DNA of 64,000 nucleotides from Pseudomonas sp. R76 (GCF_009834565.1 NZ_CP019428.1:2108001-2172000); one strand, 5' to 3'. Positions 45,942 to 55,098 are shown, counted from the first letter of the stretch. The notes: generated by a model not told the origin, from the letters alone. A program made the numbers and translations.

Positions 45942-46361
45942 TCAGACCGTCACGTGCAGGCGCACATCGACGTTGCCACGGGTGGCGTTGGAGTACGGGC
46001 AAACTTGGTGGGCGGCGTCGACCAGGCTTTGCGCGTCGTCTTGATCCAGGCCCGGCAAGTTAATGTTCAGGTCGATATCCAGGCCGAAACCACCGGGGAT
46101 TTGACCGATGCCGACGTGGGCAGTGATCGAAGCGTCATCCGGGATTTTGCGTTTGGTCTGGCTGGCGACGAATTTCAGCGCGCCGATAAAGCAGGCCGAG
46201 TAACCGGCAGCAAACAGCTGTTCAGGGTTGGTGGCCTGGCCACCGGCACCGCCCAATTCTTTAGGGGTGGAGAGTTTGACGTCGAGGATGTTGTCGCTGG
46301 AAACAGCACGACCATCACGGCCGCCGGTGGCGGTGGCTACTGCGGTATAGAGCGTTTGCAT
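45942..46361 (-). CDS. ohr: Organic hydroperoxide resistance protein Ohr
   Basis: This encodes 139 residues. Ohr is a cytoplasmic thiol peroxidase for organic hydroperoxides. Both redox cysteines are present in their family settings: the reactive one in GYSACFIGALKFVA and the resolving one in VCPYSNATRGNVDV. The fold is OsmC-like. It lies downstream of ohrR on the same strand, with a REP element and a pair of putative operators between them, so it is likely transcribed from its own OhrR-controlled promoter. Confidence 0.96.
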   Translation of the reverse strand: MQTLYTAVATATGGRDGRAVSSDNILDVKLSTPKELGGAGGQATNPEQLFAAGYSACFIGALKFVASQTKRKIPDDASITAHVGIGQIPGGFGLDIDLNINLPGLDQDDAQSLVDAAHQVCPYSNATRGNVDVRLHVTV

Positions 46362-46380
46362 GGGGTCTTCCTCTTGGTTT

Positions 46381-46453
46381 GTTAGCGCTAAATGTTTGTG
46401 CGCTAAGTAGTTGGTGATGTGAATGTATAGCGCTAATGTTTAGTGCGCAAGAT
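46381..46453 (-). promoter_or_regulatory. Tandem AGCGCTAA...GTGCGC sites upstream of ohr (candidate OhrR operators)
   Basis: Two similar copies, AGCGCTAAATGTTTGTGCGC (46384-46403) and AGCGCTAATGTTTAGTGCGC (46429-46448), lie 45 bases apart in the ohr promoter region; each has a GCGC at both ends around an AT-rich centre. The repeat and its place directly upstream of ohr suggest OhrR binding. Protein identity is inferred. Confidence 0.55.
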
Positions 46454-46503
46454 AAATTTATAAAAATCTTTTCCGACGAGAATTTCCTGACACTCACCCA
46501 AAC

Positions 46504-46599
46504 AAATGTGGGAGCTGGCTTGCCTGCGATGGCGGCATGTCAGCCACTCTATTGATGACTGATGGACCGCGATCGCAGGCAAGCCCGCTCCCACATTTT
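46504..46599. repeat. REP pair between ohrR and ohr
   Basis: AAATGTGGGAGCTGGCTTGC and its near complement GCAAGCCCGCTCCCACATTT flank about 45 bases. One arm is the CTGGCTTGCCTGCG variant, the other the mixed GCGGGCTTGCCTGCG form. It separates ohrR from the ohr promoter. Confidence 0.85.
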
Positions 46600-46615
46600 T
46601 ACGGCGTGAATGCCT

Positions 46616-47068
46616 TCAAATTGCGTTTTGCAGATTGCCCCGCAAGGCAATCAAATCCCCCTGCAACTTGCGCAACTGCTCCAGTTGCAGCTCGCTGGCG
46701 CCGAGGATGCACTGCGGAATGCCCATGGCTTTTTCCTGCAGCGCACGGCCTGCCTGGGTCAATGCCACCACCACCACACGTTCATCCTCGCGGCTGCGGG
46801 TGCGGCTGAGCAGGCCTTCGGCTTCCAGGCGCTTGAGCAGCGGCGTCAGTGAGCCCGGGTCGGTCAGCAGGCGGCTGCTGATTTCGCCGACGGTCAAGCC
46901 ATCCTCTTCCCACAACACCATCATGGCCAGGTACTGCGGATAGGTCAGGCCGAGGGCTTGCAGCAGTGGCTTGTAGACCTTGGTCATCAGCAGCGAAGTG
47001 GAGTGCAGGGCGAAACACAGCTGGTTATCCAGCATCAAGGATTCGCAAGGATCGGGGTTTTTGCTCAT
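46616..47068 (-). CDS. ohrR: MarR-family peroxide sensor OhrR
   Basis: This encodes 150 residues. The single-cysteine sensing motif is LDNQLCFALHS with Cys18, and the YKPLLQALGLTYPQYLAMMVLWE helix gives the tyrosines that hold the reactive cysteine. The winged helix follows (LTDPGSLTPLLKRLEAEGLLSRTRSREDER). Oxidation of the cysteine by organic peroxides releases it from DNA. A paralogue with the same layout, OspR, is at 62236. The start follows GAGG. Confidence 0.95.
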   Translation of the reverse strand: MSKNPDPCESLMLDNQLCFALHSTSLLMTKVYKPLLQALGLTYPQYLAMMVLWEEDGLTVGEISSRLLTDPGSLTPLLKRLEAEGLLSRTRSREDERVVVVALTQAGRALQEKAMGIPQCILGASELQLEQLRKLQGDLIALRGNLQNAI

Positions 47069-47148
47069 GACGGTGCCTCGAAAAAGCGTGTATGGGCTGG
47101 AATCTAGCGGTCAAACCTTTAATGCGCCAGATAATTCTGTCTGCGCGG

Positions 47149-48099
47149 TCAGACCAAACCGCTTTGCAGCGCCAGATCCCACGGCGGCACCGGGCTGAAA
47201 CGTGACTTCAGGTATTCCAGCAACAACCGGCTACGCGCATTGGCCTGTTGCTCCAGGCGCAACGCGTAGATGCCGCTGGTTTCCGGGCTGGGCAAGCCAT
47301 CTTCGCAAAACAGCGGCAACAGTTCGCCGCGCACCAGGTATTCACTGGCAAGCCAGGTGGGCAGGTGCGCGATACCCAGCCCGGCGAGTGCGCCCGAGAG
47401 CAGCGCTTCGGCGTTATTGGCACTCATGCGAATGCGCTGCGGGCGATAGGTGGCGCGGCGCCCATCCAGCTCGAAACGCCAGGCGAACATTGGCGCCAAG
47501 CCGTCCCAGTCGAGGCCGTCGTGTTCGCTCAACTCGCGCGGATGCGTCGGCGTGCCTCGGCTTTTGAGATAGGCCGGGCTGGCGCAGGCGATTCGCACGA
47601 TGCTGGCCAGCGGTGTGGCAATCAACCGCGTGTCGACGATATGCCCGGCGCGCAGCACCAGGTCGACCTTGCCCAAGTGCGCGCCCTGCATGTCGACAAA
47701 GCTGTCGATCAGGTGCAGGTGCACGTCCAGCCCCGGGTACACATTCAGAAAATCGGCGATCACCGGCGCCAGATGCCGTCGACCAAACGCCGCCGGCGCG
47801 TCCACGCGAATCAAGCCCTCCGGCGCATGGCTCAACGACACCGCCTCGGCCCGTGCCAGTTGCAACTCGCCGACAATGCGCCGCGCCCGCTCGGCGAAGG
47901 CCAGGCCTGCCGGTGTCGGCACCACCGCGTGGGTGCTGCGTTGAAACAGGCGGCTGCCGACCGAACTTTCCAGGCTGTCGATCCGCCGCGCCACTGCCGA
48001 AGGCGTCAGCGGATGACGGCGGGCGGCGGCGGAAAAACTGCCGGTCTCCAGCACATCCAGAAACAGGCTCAGTTGATCGGTCAGGGTATTGGGGTTCAT
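47149..48099 (-). CDS. LysR-family transcriptional regulator
   Basis: This encodes 316 residues. The HTH is FLDVLETGSFSAAARRHPLTPSAVARRIDSLESSVGSRLFQRSTHAV, followed by a substrate-binding domain with IRVDAPAAFGRRHLAP. It belongs to the large CrgA/DmlR-like subgroup. It is divergent from the TauE exporter gene across 105 bases, so it probably controls that gene. The inducer is unknown. Confidence 0.9.
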   Translation of the reverse strand: MNPNTLTDQLSLFLDVLETGSFSAAARRHPLTPSAVARRIDSLESSVGSRLFQRSTHAVVPTPAGLAFAERARRIVGELQLARAEAVSLSHAPEGLIRVDAPAAFGRRHLAPVIADFLNVYPGLDVHLHLIDSFVDMQGAHLGKVDLVLRAGHIVDTRLIATPLASIVRIACASPAYLKSRGTPTHPRELSEHDGLDWDGLAPMFAWRFELDGRRATYRPQRIRMSANNAEALLSGALAGLGIAHLPTWLASEYLVRGELLPLFCEDGLPSPETSGIYALRLEQQANARSRLLLEYLKSRFSPVPPWDLALQSGLV

Positions 48100-48204
48100 A
48101 GGCGTGCTTATGCGAGATTGGCACAGCCATTGTGCGTTGCTGTGCGTTTCCGCGCCAGAGCCGACTGCGTAGCATGCAAGGCCTGGGTTTTGGAGTGAGA
48201 AGCG

Positions 48205-48954
48205 GTGTTGGATTTAGCGATGTACCTGTTGTTAGGCGCGGCCTTGGGCACGGTCGGCGGCCTGTTCGGCATTGGCGGCGGGCTGATTGCAATCCCGGTG
48301 CTGGGCGTGTTGTTCGGCCTCGATCAGCAACTCGCCCAAGGCACGGCATTGGTGATGGTGGTGCCTAATGTGATGCTGGCGCTGTGGCGTTACCACCAAC
48401 GCAATCGCATCGAACTGCGCCACGCGTTGCCATTGGGCGTCATGGGCTTCAGCTTCGCCTGGCTCGGTTCGATCTGGGCGGTCGGCCTGGACGCCGGCGC
48501 CATGCGCGTGGGCTTTATCGCGTTTTTGCTGACGCTTTCGGCGTACAACCTGGTGCGCATGTTCACCCGCAACGCGCCGCCGACGGCCGAGATGCGCTAT
48601 TCCTGGCCATGGCTCGCGGTGCTGGGCGCGGCGTCCGGCTCCATGGGCGGTTTGTTTGGCGTGGGCGGCGCGGTGGTTGCCACGCCGGTGCTGACCAGTC
48701 TTTTCGGCACCACCCAAGTGGTCGCGCAAGGTTTGTCGCTGGCCTTGGCGTTGCCCAGCACCAGCGTGACATTGGTCACCTATGCCTGGCACCACGAAGT
48801 CGACTGGATGATCGGCGTGCCCCTGGCCGTTGGCGGCCTGCTGAGTATCAGTTGGGGGGTAAAAGTTGCCCACGCCTTGCCCGAGCGCGTGTTGCGCGGC
48901 TTGTTCTGCGCTTTCCTGGCGATCTGCGCGGTGATGCTGACGTTTAAAGTCTGA
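48205..48954 (+). CDS. TauE/SafE family sulfite or sulfonate exporter
   Basis: This encodes 249 residues with about eight membrane helices in two similar halves; each half has the glycine motif of the family (GTVGGLFGIGGGLIAIPVL and ASGSMGGLFGVGGAVVATPVL). The start is GTG at 48205, with ATG at 48220 as an alternative. Relatives export sulfite, sulfoacetate or other organic anions. It ends 11 bases inside the end of the convergent LysR gene. Confidence 0.9.
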   Translation: MLDLAMYLLLGAALGTVGGLFGIGGGLIAIPVLGVLFGLDQQLAQGTALVMVVPNVMLALWRYHQRNRIELRHALPLGVMGFSFAWLGSIWAVGLDAGAMRVGFIAFLLTLSAYNLVRMFTRNAPPTAEMRYSWPWLAVLGAASGSMGGLFGVGGAVVATPVLTSLFGTTQVVAQGLSLALALPSTSVTLVTYAWHHEVDWMIGVPLAVGGLLSISWGVKVAHALPERVLRGLFCAFLAICAVMLTFKV

Positions 48955-49825
48955 AGCCTTCGAGGATGTATTCCGCCAGGCAATCGGTGATGGGCGAGGC
49001 CATTGCAGGGTTGCGCAGTAACCGCAGATCGACCGACGGCAGCGGCGGAAAACCTTCCTCACTGCCGAGTACGCGCAGGTCTTCGGTCACCAGGCTTTCC
49101 ATGCTCACGGTAATCGCCAGGCCGGCGCTGACCACTGCCTGGATCGCTGCACCATTGGAGCTGTGATACGCCAGGCGATAGTCGCGCCCGCTGGCATCCA
49201 GCGCGGAGCGTGTCCAATGGGTGCAGAAGCTGTCCAGGCCGGAAATGGCCAGGGGCAGCGACTCATGCTCGTCCACGCAGAAGCACGGCGCAGCCACCCA
49301 TACCATCCGCTCAGTGCGCAACAGTTCGCCGATTTCGCTGCCCGGTTCACGGCTGATCACCGTGAGGGCCAGATCCCGGCGCTGCATCAATACCAGGGAC
49401 GATTCGCAGTGCATCTCCAACTGAATCAGCGGATAGGCCTTGGAGAATCGCTTCAGAATGCCCGGCAGGTAGCGCATCACGTAGTCATCCGGCGTGCCGA
49501 TGCGCACCAAGCCGACCATGTGCGGTTCGCGCAGGGTGTTGAACACCTCGCTGTGCAGTTTCAGGATGCGCCGCGCATAACCGAGCAACACCTGGCCTTC
49601 CGGCGTCAGCCGCACCTGGCGCCCGTCGCGCTCGAACAGCTTGCGTTGCAGCACGTCTTCTTCCAGGCGCTTCATCTGCATGCTCACCGCCGACTGAGTG
49701 CGGTTGACCAGTTCACCGGCGCGGGTAAAGCCGCCCTGATCGGCGATGGCGACGAAGGTGCGCAGCACTTCAGTGTCGATGCTGGGGTAGCCGGACAATT
49801 GATCAATCTCCGAGATGTATTGCAT
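48944..49825 (-). CDS. LysR-family transcriptional regulator
   Basis: This encodes 293 residues from the ATG at 49825 (MQYISEIDQLSGYP); three extra residues are possible at 49834. The HTH is FVAIADQGGFTRAGELVNRTQSAVSMQMKRLEEDVLQRKLFERDGRQV, and the effector domain includes VGLVRIGTPDDYVMRYLPGIL, near the NAC/LrhA-like subgroup. It is divergent from the DUF1127 gene. Regulated genes are unknown. Confidence 0.88.
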   Translation of the reverse strand: MQYISEIDQLSGYPSIDTEVLRTFVAIADQGGFTRAGELVNRTQSAVSMQMKRLEEDVLQRKLFERDGRQVRLTPEGQVLLGYARRILKLHSEVFNTLREPHMVGLVRIGTPDDYVMRYLPGILKRFSKAYPLIQLEMHCESSLVLMQRRDLALTVISREPGSEIGELLRTERMVWVAAPCFCVDEHESLPLAISGLDSFCTHWTRSALDASGRDYRLAYHSSNGAAIQAVVSAGLAITVSMESLVTEDLRVLGSEEGFPPLPSVDLRLLRNPAMASPITDCLAEYILEGFRL

Positions 49826-49895
49826 AAGAAACATTCGTTGGATTGATCATAAGGCCAGGCACACACTCTCGTCATCCCCACTGGAGGGCGAGAAG

Positions 49896-50102
49896 ATGAA
49901 AGGTCAGAAAGGTTTTGTGTTGATGGCGAAACGTCCGTTTTCCGGGCTGGTTCACACGATTGCGCGCTGGCAGGCGTTGCATCAAGAACGTCAGACACTG
50001 GCAAGTTTGAGCGATGAGGCGCTCAAGGATATTGGGCTGAATCGCGGCGATGTCGAGCAGGATCGTCACCTGCATTTCTGGCAAGACCCGCTGCGAAAAT
50101 GA
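49896..50102 (+). CDS. DUF1127 small protein
   Basis: This encodes 68 residues, basic. The DUF1127 core is visible: WQALHQERQTLASLSDEALKDIGLNRGDVEQD, with the conserved LxxLsDhxLkDIGL pattern. Small arginine-rich members of this family bind RNA or tune phosphate and carbon metabolism in other bacteria. The start follows GGAGGGCGAG; a longer frame overlapping the divergent LysR gene is less likely. Probably regulated by the LysR protein next to it. Confidence 0.88.
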   Translation: MKGQKGFVLMAKRPFSGLVHTIARWQALHQERQTLASLSDEALKDIGLNRGDVEQDRHLHFWQDPLRK

Positions 50103-50147
50103 CCCAGGATGCAGTAGGGTGGTCGGCGAGCCCATCCGGAGAGACCC

Positions 50148-51368
50148 ATGCCCGTCGACCTGTCTTTTTCACTCAAGCAAGCGCGACGCCTGGCGCTGGC
50201 GGCCCAGGGGTTCTCCGGGCGCCAGGCGCCGGCACAGGTCAAGGCCGCGCACCTCAACCGGCTGATTGAGCGTTTGGGTGTGTTGCAGATCGACTCCGTC
50301 AATGCGGTGGTGCGCTCGCATTACCTGCCGCTGTTTTCGCGCCTTGGCCATTACTCCCCGTTGATTCTTGAGCAAGCCGCCTGGAGCCAGGGGCGACGGC
50401 GCTCGCTGTTTGAGTACTGGGGCCATGAGGCTTCGCTGCTGCCTATGGCGTTCTACCCGTTAATGCGCTGGCGCATGGAGCGGGCGAAGCTGGGGCAGGG
50501 GATTTACTCGCAGATGGCGCGTTTTGGCCGTGAGCAGCAGGCCACTATTGAGCGCGTATTGCAGACCGTCGAGGCGCGCGGTGCACTGGGCGCAGGCAGT
50601 TTGTCGACCCGTGATGAGCGCGCGGGCCCGTGGTGGGATTGGAGTGACGAAAAGCACGCGCTGGAGTGGCTGTTTGCTGCCGGGTTGGTCACCGTGGCGG
50701 GGCGGCGCGGGTTTGAGCGGCTTTATGATTTACCCGAGCGAGTGATTCCCGGCGAGATCCTTCAACAACCCTTGTTAAGCGAAGCCGAGGCCCAGCGTGG
50801 TTTGCTGCTGCACAGTGCGACGGCGCTGGGCGTGGGGACGGAAAAAGACCTGCGTGACTACTTCCGCCTTGACCCCGCCGACAGCCGCAGCCGCTTGGCC
50901 GAACTGGTCGAGGACGGCCAATTGCTGGCCTGCCAGGTGCAGGGCTGGAAAGCACCGGCATTCTGCCTGCCCGATCCGAAAGTACCGCGCAAGGTGCCGG
51001 CCAGCGCCTTGCTGTCGCCGTTCGACTCGCTGATCTGGGAGCGCAGCCGTACCGAGCGGTTGTTCGACTTCCGTTATCGGCTGGAGATCTACACCCCGCA
51101 AGACAAGCGGGTGTACGGCTATTACGTGCTGCCGTTTTTGCACAATGAGCGCATCGCCGCGCGCGTCGACTTGCGCGCCGAACGCGCCAATGGCTGCCTG
51201 GCGGTGCATGCGGTGCACGAAGAAGAGCCGGGGTTGGATGAGGAAGGCATGCAGGCGTTGGCCTTGAACCTGGCGCAGATGGCCAGTTGGCTGGGGCTGG
51301 AGCAGGTCCAACTTAATTGCCAGGGGCCCAGTGCTGCTCGGTTGAGAGTAGCGATGCTACAAACATAA
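50148..51368 (+). CDS. ycaQ: YcaQ/AlkX-type DNA glycosylase (HTH_42 family)
   Basis: This encodes 406 residues. The family opens with a winged-helix region (LKQARRLALAAQGF, AAHLNRLIERLGVLQIDSVNAVVRSHYLPLFSRLG) in which QID is the catalytic QxD/QxQ motif of YcaQ and AlkX glycosylases. The LSPFDSLIWERSRTERLFDFRYRLEIYTP block is also family-typical. These enzymes unhook interstrand crosslinks and remove alkylated purines. It lies alone, 46 bases after the DUF1127 gene, and ends at a large hairpin. Confidence 0.88.
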   Translation: MPVDLSFSLKQARRLALAAQGFSGRQAPAQVKAAHLNRLIERLGVLQIDSVNAVVRSHYLPLFSRLGHYSPLILEQAAWSQGRRRSLFEYWGHEASLLPMAFYPLMRWRMERAKLGQGIYSQMARFGREQQATIERVLQTVEARGALGAGSLSTRDERAGPWWDWSDEKHALEWLFAAGLVTVAGRRGFERLYDLPERVIPGEILQQPLLSEAEAQRGLLLHSATALGVGTEKDLRDYFRLDPADSRSRLAELVEDGQLLACQVQGWKAPAFCLPDPKVPRKVPASALLSPFDSLIWERSRTERLFDFRYRLEIYTPQDKRVYGYYVLPFLHNERIAARVDLRAERANGCLAVHAVHEEEPGLDEEGMQALALNLAQMASWLGLEQVQLNCQGPSAARLRVAMLQT

Positions 51369-51382
51369 GTTTTAGCTGTTTC

Positions 51383-51518
51383 TTGTGGCGAGCGGGCTTG
51401 CCCCGCGTTGGGTGGCGAAGCCACCCCAATACAGCCACTGCGGTGCGTCAGGAAGGTTGGGGTGGCTGGTCTTGGGGCTGCTTCGCAGCCCAACGCGGGG
51501 CAAGCCCGCTCGCCACAA
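51383..51518. repeat. Long inverted repeat downstream of ycaQ
   Basis: Thirty-base arms (51383-51412 and 51489-51518, starting TTGTGGCGAGCGGGCTTGCC) are perfect complements, and pairing continues with a few mismatches for about 25 more bases towards the centre (GGCGAAGCCACCCCAA against TTGGGGCTGCTTCGC). This is a different REP family from the other copies here (GGCGAGCGGGCTTGCCCC) and forms a long stem between convergent genes. Confidence 0.9.
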
Positions 51519-51540
51519 CAAGCCCGCTCACTACAAAATC

Positions 51541-52887
51541 TCAGCGTTTAACCTGCTTCAAGGTCTCGGCAATCAGGAACGCCAGCTCCAGCGACTGATC
51601 GGCATTCATCCGTGGGTCGCAATGGGTGTGATAGCGGTCCGACAAGCCGTCCTCGGTGATCGGTCGCGCGCCGCCGATGCACTCGGTGACGTTCTGCCCG
51701 GTCATCTCGATATGAATCCCGCCGGCATACGAGCCTTCGGCCTGATGCACCTGGAAGAACTCTTTCACCTCGCCAAGAATCTGCGCAAAGTCGCGCGTCT
51801 TGTAGCCGCTGCTGGCCTTGATGGTGTTGCCATGCATCGGGTCGCTGCTCCACAGCACCTGCTTGCCCTCGCGTTGCACAGCGCGGATCAGGTTGGGCAG
51901 GTGGTCGCCAACCTTGCCGGCGCCCATGCGCGCGATCAGGTTGAGGCGGCCGGGGTCGTTGTCCGGGTTGAGAATGTCGATCAGGCGGATCAGGTCGTCG
52001 GGGTTCATGCTCGGGCCGACCTTGACGCCGATCGGGTTATTGACCCCGCGCAGGAACTCAACGTGGGCGCCGTCCAACTGACGTGTGCGGTCGCCGATCC
52101 AGAGCATGTGGGCCGAGCAATCGTAGTAGTCGTTGGTCAGGCTGTCGCGGCGCACGAAGGCTTGCTCGTAATTGAGCAACAGCGCCTCATGGGCGGTGAA
52201 GAAGCTGGTTTCGCGCAGCTGGGGTGAATCGTCCATGCCGCAGGCGCGCATGAACGCCAGGGTCTCGTCGATGCGGTCGGCCAGTTGGCTGTATTTTTCG
52301 GCCAGCGCGGAGTTGGCAATGAAGTCCAGGTTCCATTTGTGCACTTGGTGCAGGTCGGCAAAACCGCCCTGGGCAAAAGCGCGCAGCAAATTGAGCGTGG
52401 CGGTGGACTGGTGGTAGGACTGCAGCAGGCGGTCCGGGTCCGGCACGCGGCTTTTCATGTCGAAGCCGATGCCGTTGACGATGTCGCCGCGGTAGGCGGG
52501 CAGGGTGACGCCGTCGATGGTTTCATCGTTGGCCGAGCGCGGCTTGGCGAACTGGCCGGCCATGCGCCCGACTTTAACCACCGGGCAGCCGGCGGCGAAG
52601 GTCATCACGATGGCCATCTGCAGCAGCACCTTGAAGGTGTCACGGATTTTTGCCGCCGAGAACTCGGCAAAGCTTTCGGCACAATCGCCGCCCTGCAGCA
52701 GGAACGCGCGGCCCTGGGTCACTTCGGCAAACTGACGGCGCAACTCGCGGGCTTCCCCGGCAAACACCAGCGGCGGGTAGCTGGCCAGGTTCTGCTCCAC
52801 TTGCAGCAAGTGTGCAGCGTCCGGGTACTGGGGTTGTTGCTGGATCGGCAGGGCGCGCCAGCTGTCGGGGCTCCAGGGTTGGCTCAT
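51541..52887 (-). CDS. DAHP synthase, class II
   Basis: This encodes 448 residues. Class II features are [23 protein letters not shown] at the start, [11 protein letters not shown] with the metal-binding Cys, [54 protein letters not shown], and the late SDPMHGNT and [37 protein letters not shown]. It performs the same reaction as the class I enzyme at 37547 by an unrelated-looking sequence. The start at 52887 has a neighbouring ATG at 52890. It corresponds in position to P. aeruginosa PA2843 from memory. Confidence 0.95.
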   Translation of the reverse strand: MSQPWSPDSWRALPIQQQPQYPDAAHLLQVEQNLASYPPLVFAGEARELRRQFAEVTQGRAFLLQGGDCAESFAEFSAAKIRDTFKVLLQMAIVMTFAAGCPVVKVGRMAGQFAKPRSANDETIDGVTLPAYRGDIVNGIGFDMKSRVPDPDRLLQSYHQSTATLNLLRAFAQGGFADLHQVHKWNLDFIANSALAEKYSQLADRIDETLAFMRACGMDDSPQLRETSFFTAHEALLLNYEQAFVRRDSLTNDYYDCSAHMLWIGDRTRQLDGAHVEFLRGVNNPIGVKVGPSMNPDDLIRLIDILNPDNDPGRLNLIARMGAGKVGDHLPNLIRAVQREGKQVLWSSDPMHGNTIKASSGYKTRDFAQILGEVKEFFQVHQAEGSYAGGIHIEMTGQNVTECIGGARPITEDGLSDRYHTHCDPRMNADQSLELAFLIAETLKQVKR

Positions 52888-53011
52888 CATGAACTCGATT
52901 GGGTGATTGACGGTCGGGCGCCAATGTTATCAGCAATTAGTGCGTGACCTGTTGCCGCCGGTTGGCCGACAATCGCGCCTTTGCCGTGCGGTAAACCCTT
53001 TAGGAGTAGTG

Positions 53012-53767
53012 ATGACCGAGGAGCGTGTCGAGCGCCTGCTGGCCGAAGTCCATGATGATTTCGGCATGATCCGCGTGCTCGAAGTGGCCGATTACCGCTT
53101 TCTCGAGTTTGGCGATGCCATCGAGCAAAGCTGCGTATTTACCGCCGACCCGAGCTGGCTGGAGTACGACTACACCCGCGCGATGCTGATTGGTGCGTTG
53201 TGCCATGAGCAACCTGAGAGCGCGCTGTTCCTCGGCCTGGGGGCCGGCACGCTGACCCAGGCGTGCCTCAAGTTCCTGCCGCTGGAAGATGTCGAAGCCA
53301 TTGAGCTGCGCCCGGATGTGCCGCGCCTGGCCATCGAATACCTGGGGCTGGATGACGACCCGCGCCTGTACATCCGCATTGGCGACGCGCTGCAACTGTT
53401 GGATACCGCCGAGTCGGCCGACCTGATTTTCGTCGACCTGTACACGGATGTCGGCCCGGGCGTCGGCCACCTGGCCTGGACCTTCCTGGAAAACTGCCAG
53501 AAGAAACTCAACCCCGGCGGCTGGCTGGTGATCAACCAGTGGGCGACCGACGATGGCAAACCGCTGGGTGCGGCGTTATTGCGCGGGTTGTATCACCGGC
53601 ATTACTGGGAACTGCCGGTGAAGGAGGGCAATGTGATTTTGCTGGTGCCTTCGGAGCTGGATCAGGAGCTGGACATAGATGCGCTTTCGGCGCGTGCCGA
53701 AGCCTTGGCGCCGCGGTTGGGGTACTCGTTGCAGGCGTTGATCAAGGCGATACGGCCGGCGACTTAG
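53012..53767 (+). CDS. Spermidine synthase-like SAM-fold protein
   Basis: This encodes 251 residues. The SAM-binding region reads ALFLGLGAGTLTQACLKFLP, VEAIELRPDVPRLAIEYLGL and LIFVDLYTD, as in spermidine synthases, but the N-terminal strand domain is reduced and the aspartates that bind putrescine are not all evident. It is therefore more likely a methyltransferase-fold protein than a true polyamine synthase. I start at 53012 (MTEERVER) with TAGGAGTAGTG upstream. It is divergent from the DAHP synthase gene. Confidence 0.82.
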   Translation: MTEERVERLLAEVHDDFGMIRVLEVADYRFLEFGDAIEQSCVFTADPSWLEYDYTRAMLIGALCHEQPESALFLGLGAGTLTQACLKFLPLEDVEAIELRPDVPRLAIEYLGLDDDPRLYIRIGDALQLLDTAESADLIFVDLYTDVGPGVGHLAWTFLENCQKKLNPGGWLVINQWATDDGKPLGAALLRGLYHRHYWELPVKEGNVILLVPSELDQELDIDALSARAEALAPRLGYSLQALIKAIRPAT

Positions 53768-53781
53768 TCGCCTGTTCTGGC

Positions 53782-53872
53782 GCCATCGCGGGCAAGCCCG
53801 GCTCCCACAGTTGAAGTGTGTTCACCTGTTGAAATGCATTCCCCTGTGGGAGCGGGCTTGCCCGCGAAGAGG
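53782..53872. repeat. REP pair after the spermidine synthase-like gene
   Basis: GCCATCGCGGGCAAGCCCGG and GCGGGCTTGCCCGCGAAGAG flank about 33 bases containing a CACCTG repeat; the element separates two convergent genes. Confidence 0.88.
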
Positions 53873-53886
53873 CCGACACTGCCAGC

Positions 53887-54678
53887 TCAGATCCCCTTGA
53901 ACACCCCCGGCCGCTTCTCAACCATTGCTCGCACGCCCTCTTTAGCATCTTCACTGTTGAGCAATTTCTCCACCACCACCTGCAACCCGGCCGCCGCAAC
54001 AGCCTCACCCTCCATCCGCGCCAGGCGCGCCGACATCAATGTCGCCTGCACCCCAAGCGGCGCCTGGCGGGCAATGCGGTTGGCCAGCTCGATGGCGCGG
54101 GGCAGCAAGTCTTCACTGGCCATCACTTCCTGCACCAGCCCCAGCCGCAGTGCCTCGTGCGCATCAAACTCATCGCCGGTAAGCAACCAGCGCATCGCAT
54201 TACCCCAGCCGGCCACCTGATGAAAGCGCAGCGTCGCACCGCCAAACGGAAAGATCCCGCGCTGGACTTCCATCTGCGCAAAGCGCGTGTTGCTCGCGCA
54301 AATATTGATATCCGCCGCCAGCATTAACTCGATGCCGATGGTCAGGCAGTAACCCTGGGCCGCAACGATTACCGGTTTGCTGACCCTGGGCCCGGCGAAC
54401 ACGCCCCACGGGTCGCAGCCGCCCAACGGTGGCTGCCAGCCGCCCGACATCACCCCGCTGACATTCGCCAGGTCCAGCCCGGCGGTGAAGTGGTCGCCGT
54501 GGGCAAACACCACGGCCACCCGCGCGTCGTCGTTTCGATCAAATTCGCCATAGGCCAGGCTCAGTTCATTGAGCAAATCCAGGTCAAAGGCATTGCGCTT
54601 GGCCACCCGGTCCAGGCCCAGCAGCATGACATGGCCTTGAAGTGCACGGCTGACGCGACTGCTGCTGGCTTGATTCAT
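53887..54678 (-). CDS. Enoyl-CoA hydratase/isomerase (crotonase) family protein
   Basis: This encodes 263 residues. The crotonase oxyanion segments are HFTAGLDLANVSG and IGIELMLAADINICASNTRFAQMEVQRGIFPFGGA; the glutamates of true hydratases are not both obvious (the E in MEVQRG is one). The substrate acyl-CoA is unknown, and isomerase or lyase activity is equally possible. It ends with AMVEKRPGVFKG. It is divergent from the helicase gene. Confidence 0.9.
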   Translation of the reverse strand: MNQASSSRVSRALQGHVMLLGLDRVAKRNAFDLDLLNELSLAYGEFDRNDDARVAVVFAHGDHFTAGLDLANVSGVMSGGWQPPLGGCDPWGVFAGPRVSKPVIVAAQGYCLTIGIELMLAADINICASNTRFAQMEVQRGIFPFGGATLRFHQVAGWGNAMRWLLTGDEFDAHEALRLGLVQEVMASEDLLPRAIELANRIARQAPLGVQATLMSARLARMEGEAVAAAGLQVVVEKLLNSEDAKEGVRAMVEKRPGVFKGI

Positions 54679-55098
54679 CGAGTGTGCCCTCAGGGCGTGG
54701 GTAGGTTTCAGACCAAAGGTCTTAAGCGTTGGGTGAACCGTTTAAGCGTTATGAGCAGCAGGGCCGGGCCTTTGAAAAATAGACCCTGGCACGGCTCTCT
54801 GCAAAGACTGTGACACAGCGCGGTATATCAGTGCTTTACGATAAAAAAGCTCCCTTTTTCAGGTATTTCCGGTATAGTGCGCGCCGGCCTTTAACCGGGC
54901 CGCGTTTAGGTAGCGCAATTCCCCGAAGTCAGCTTCGGCTGCACGTCCGCACAGCGGACTCTTCCTTGACGAATCTTTTTCATTCATTCGTTTTCGCAAA
55001 TCCCCGCCGACAAAGCAGCCAGGGCGACTCTTGAGTCTCAACACGGCATGCGCAGCTTTGGAGCATGGGTCTTTGCGGATGCACTTAGAGGCAGACCC
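54679..55098 (+). promoter_or_regulatory. Promoter and long 5' leader of the DEAD-box helicase gene
   Basis: This 420-base gap has a clear TATAGT (54873-54878) but a weak -35, predicting a leader of about 210 bases. The leader contains hairpins CCGAAG/CTTCGG (54923-54938) and GTCCGC/GCGGAC (54945-54960). Long structured leaders are known for cold-regulated csdA/deaD-type genes. The left part also holds the promoter of the divergent crotonase gene. No reading frame of its own is supported. Confidence 0.5.

Noticed and set aside
53012-53767. True spermidine synthase
   Set aside because: The N-terminal domain is reduced and substrate-binding acids are not clear, so only the fold is claimed.
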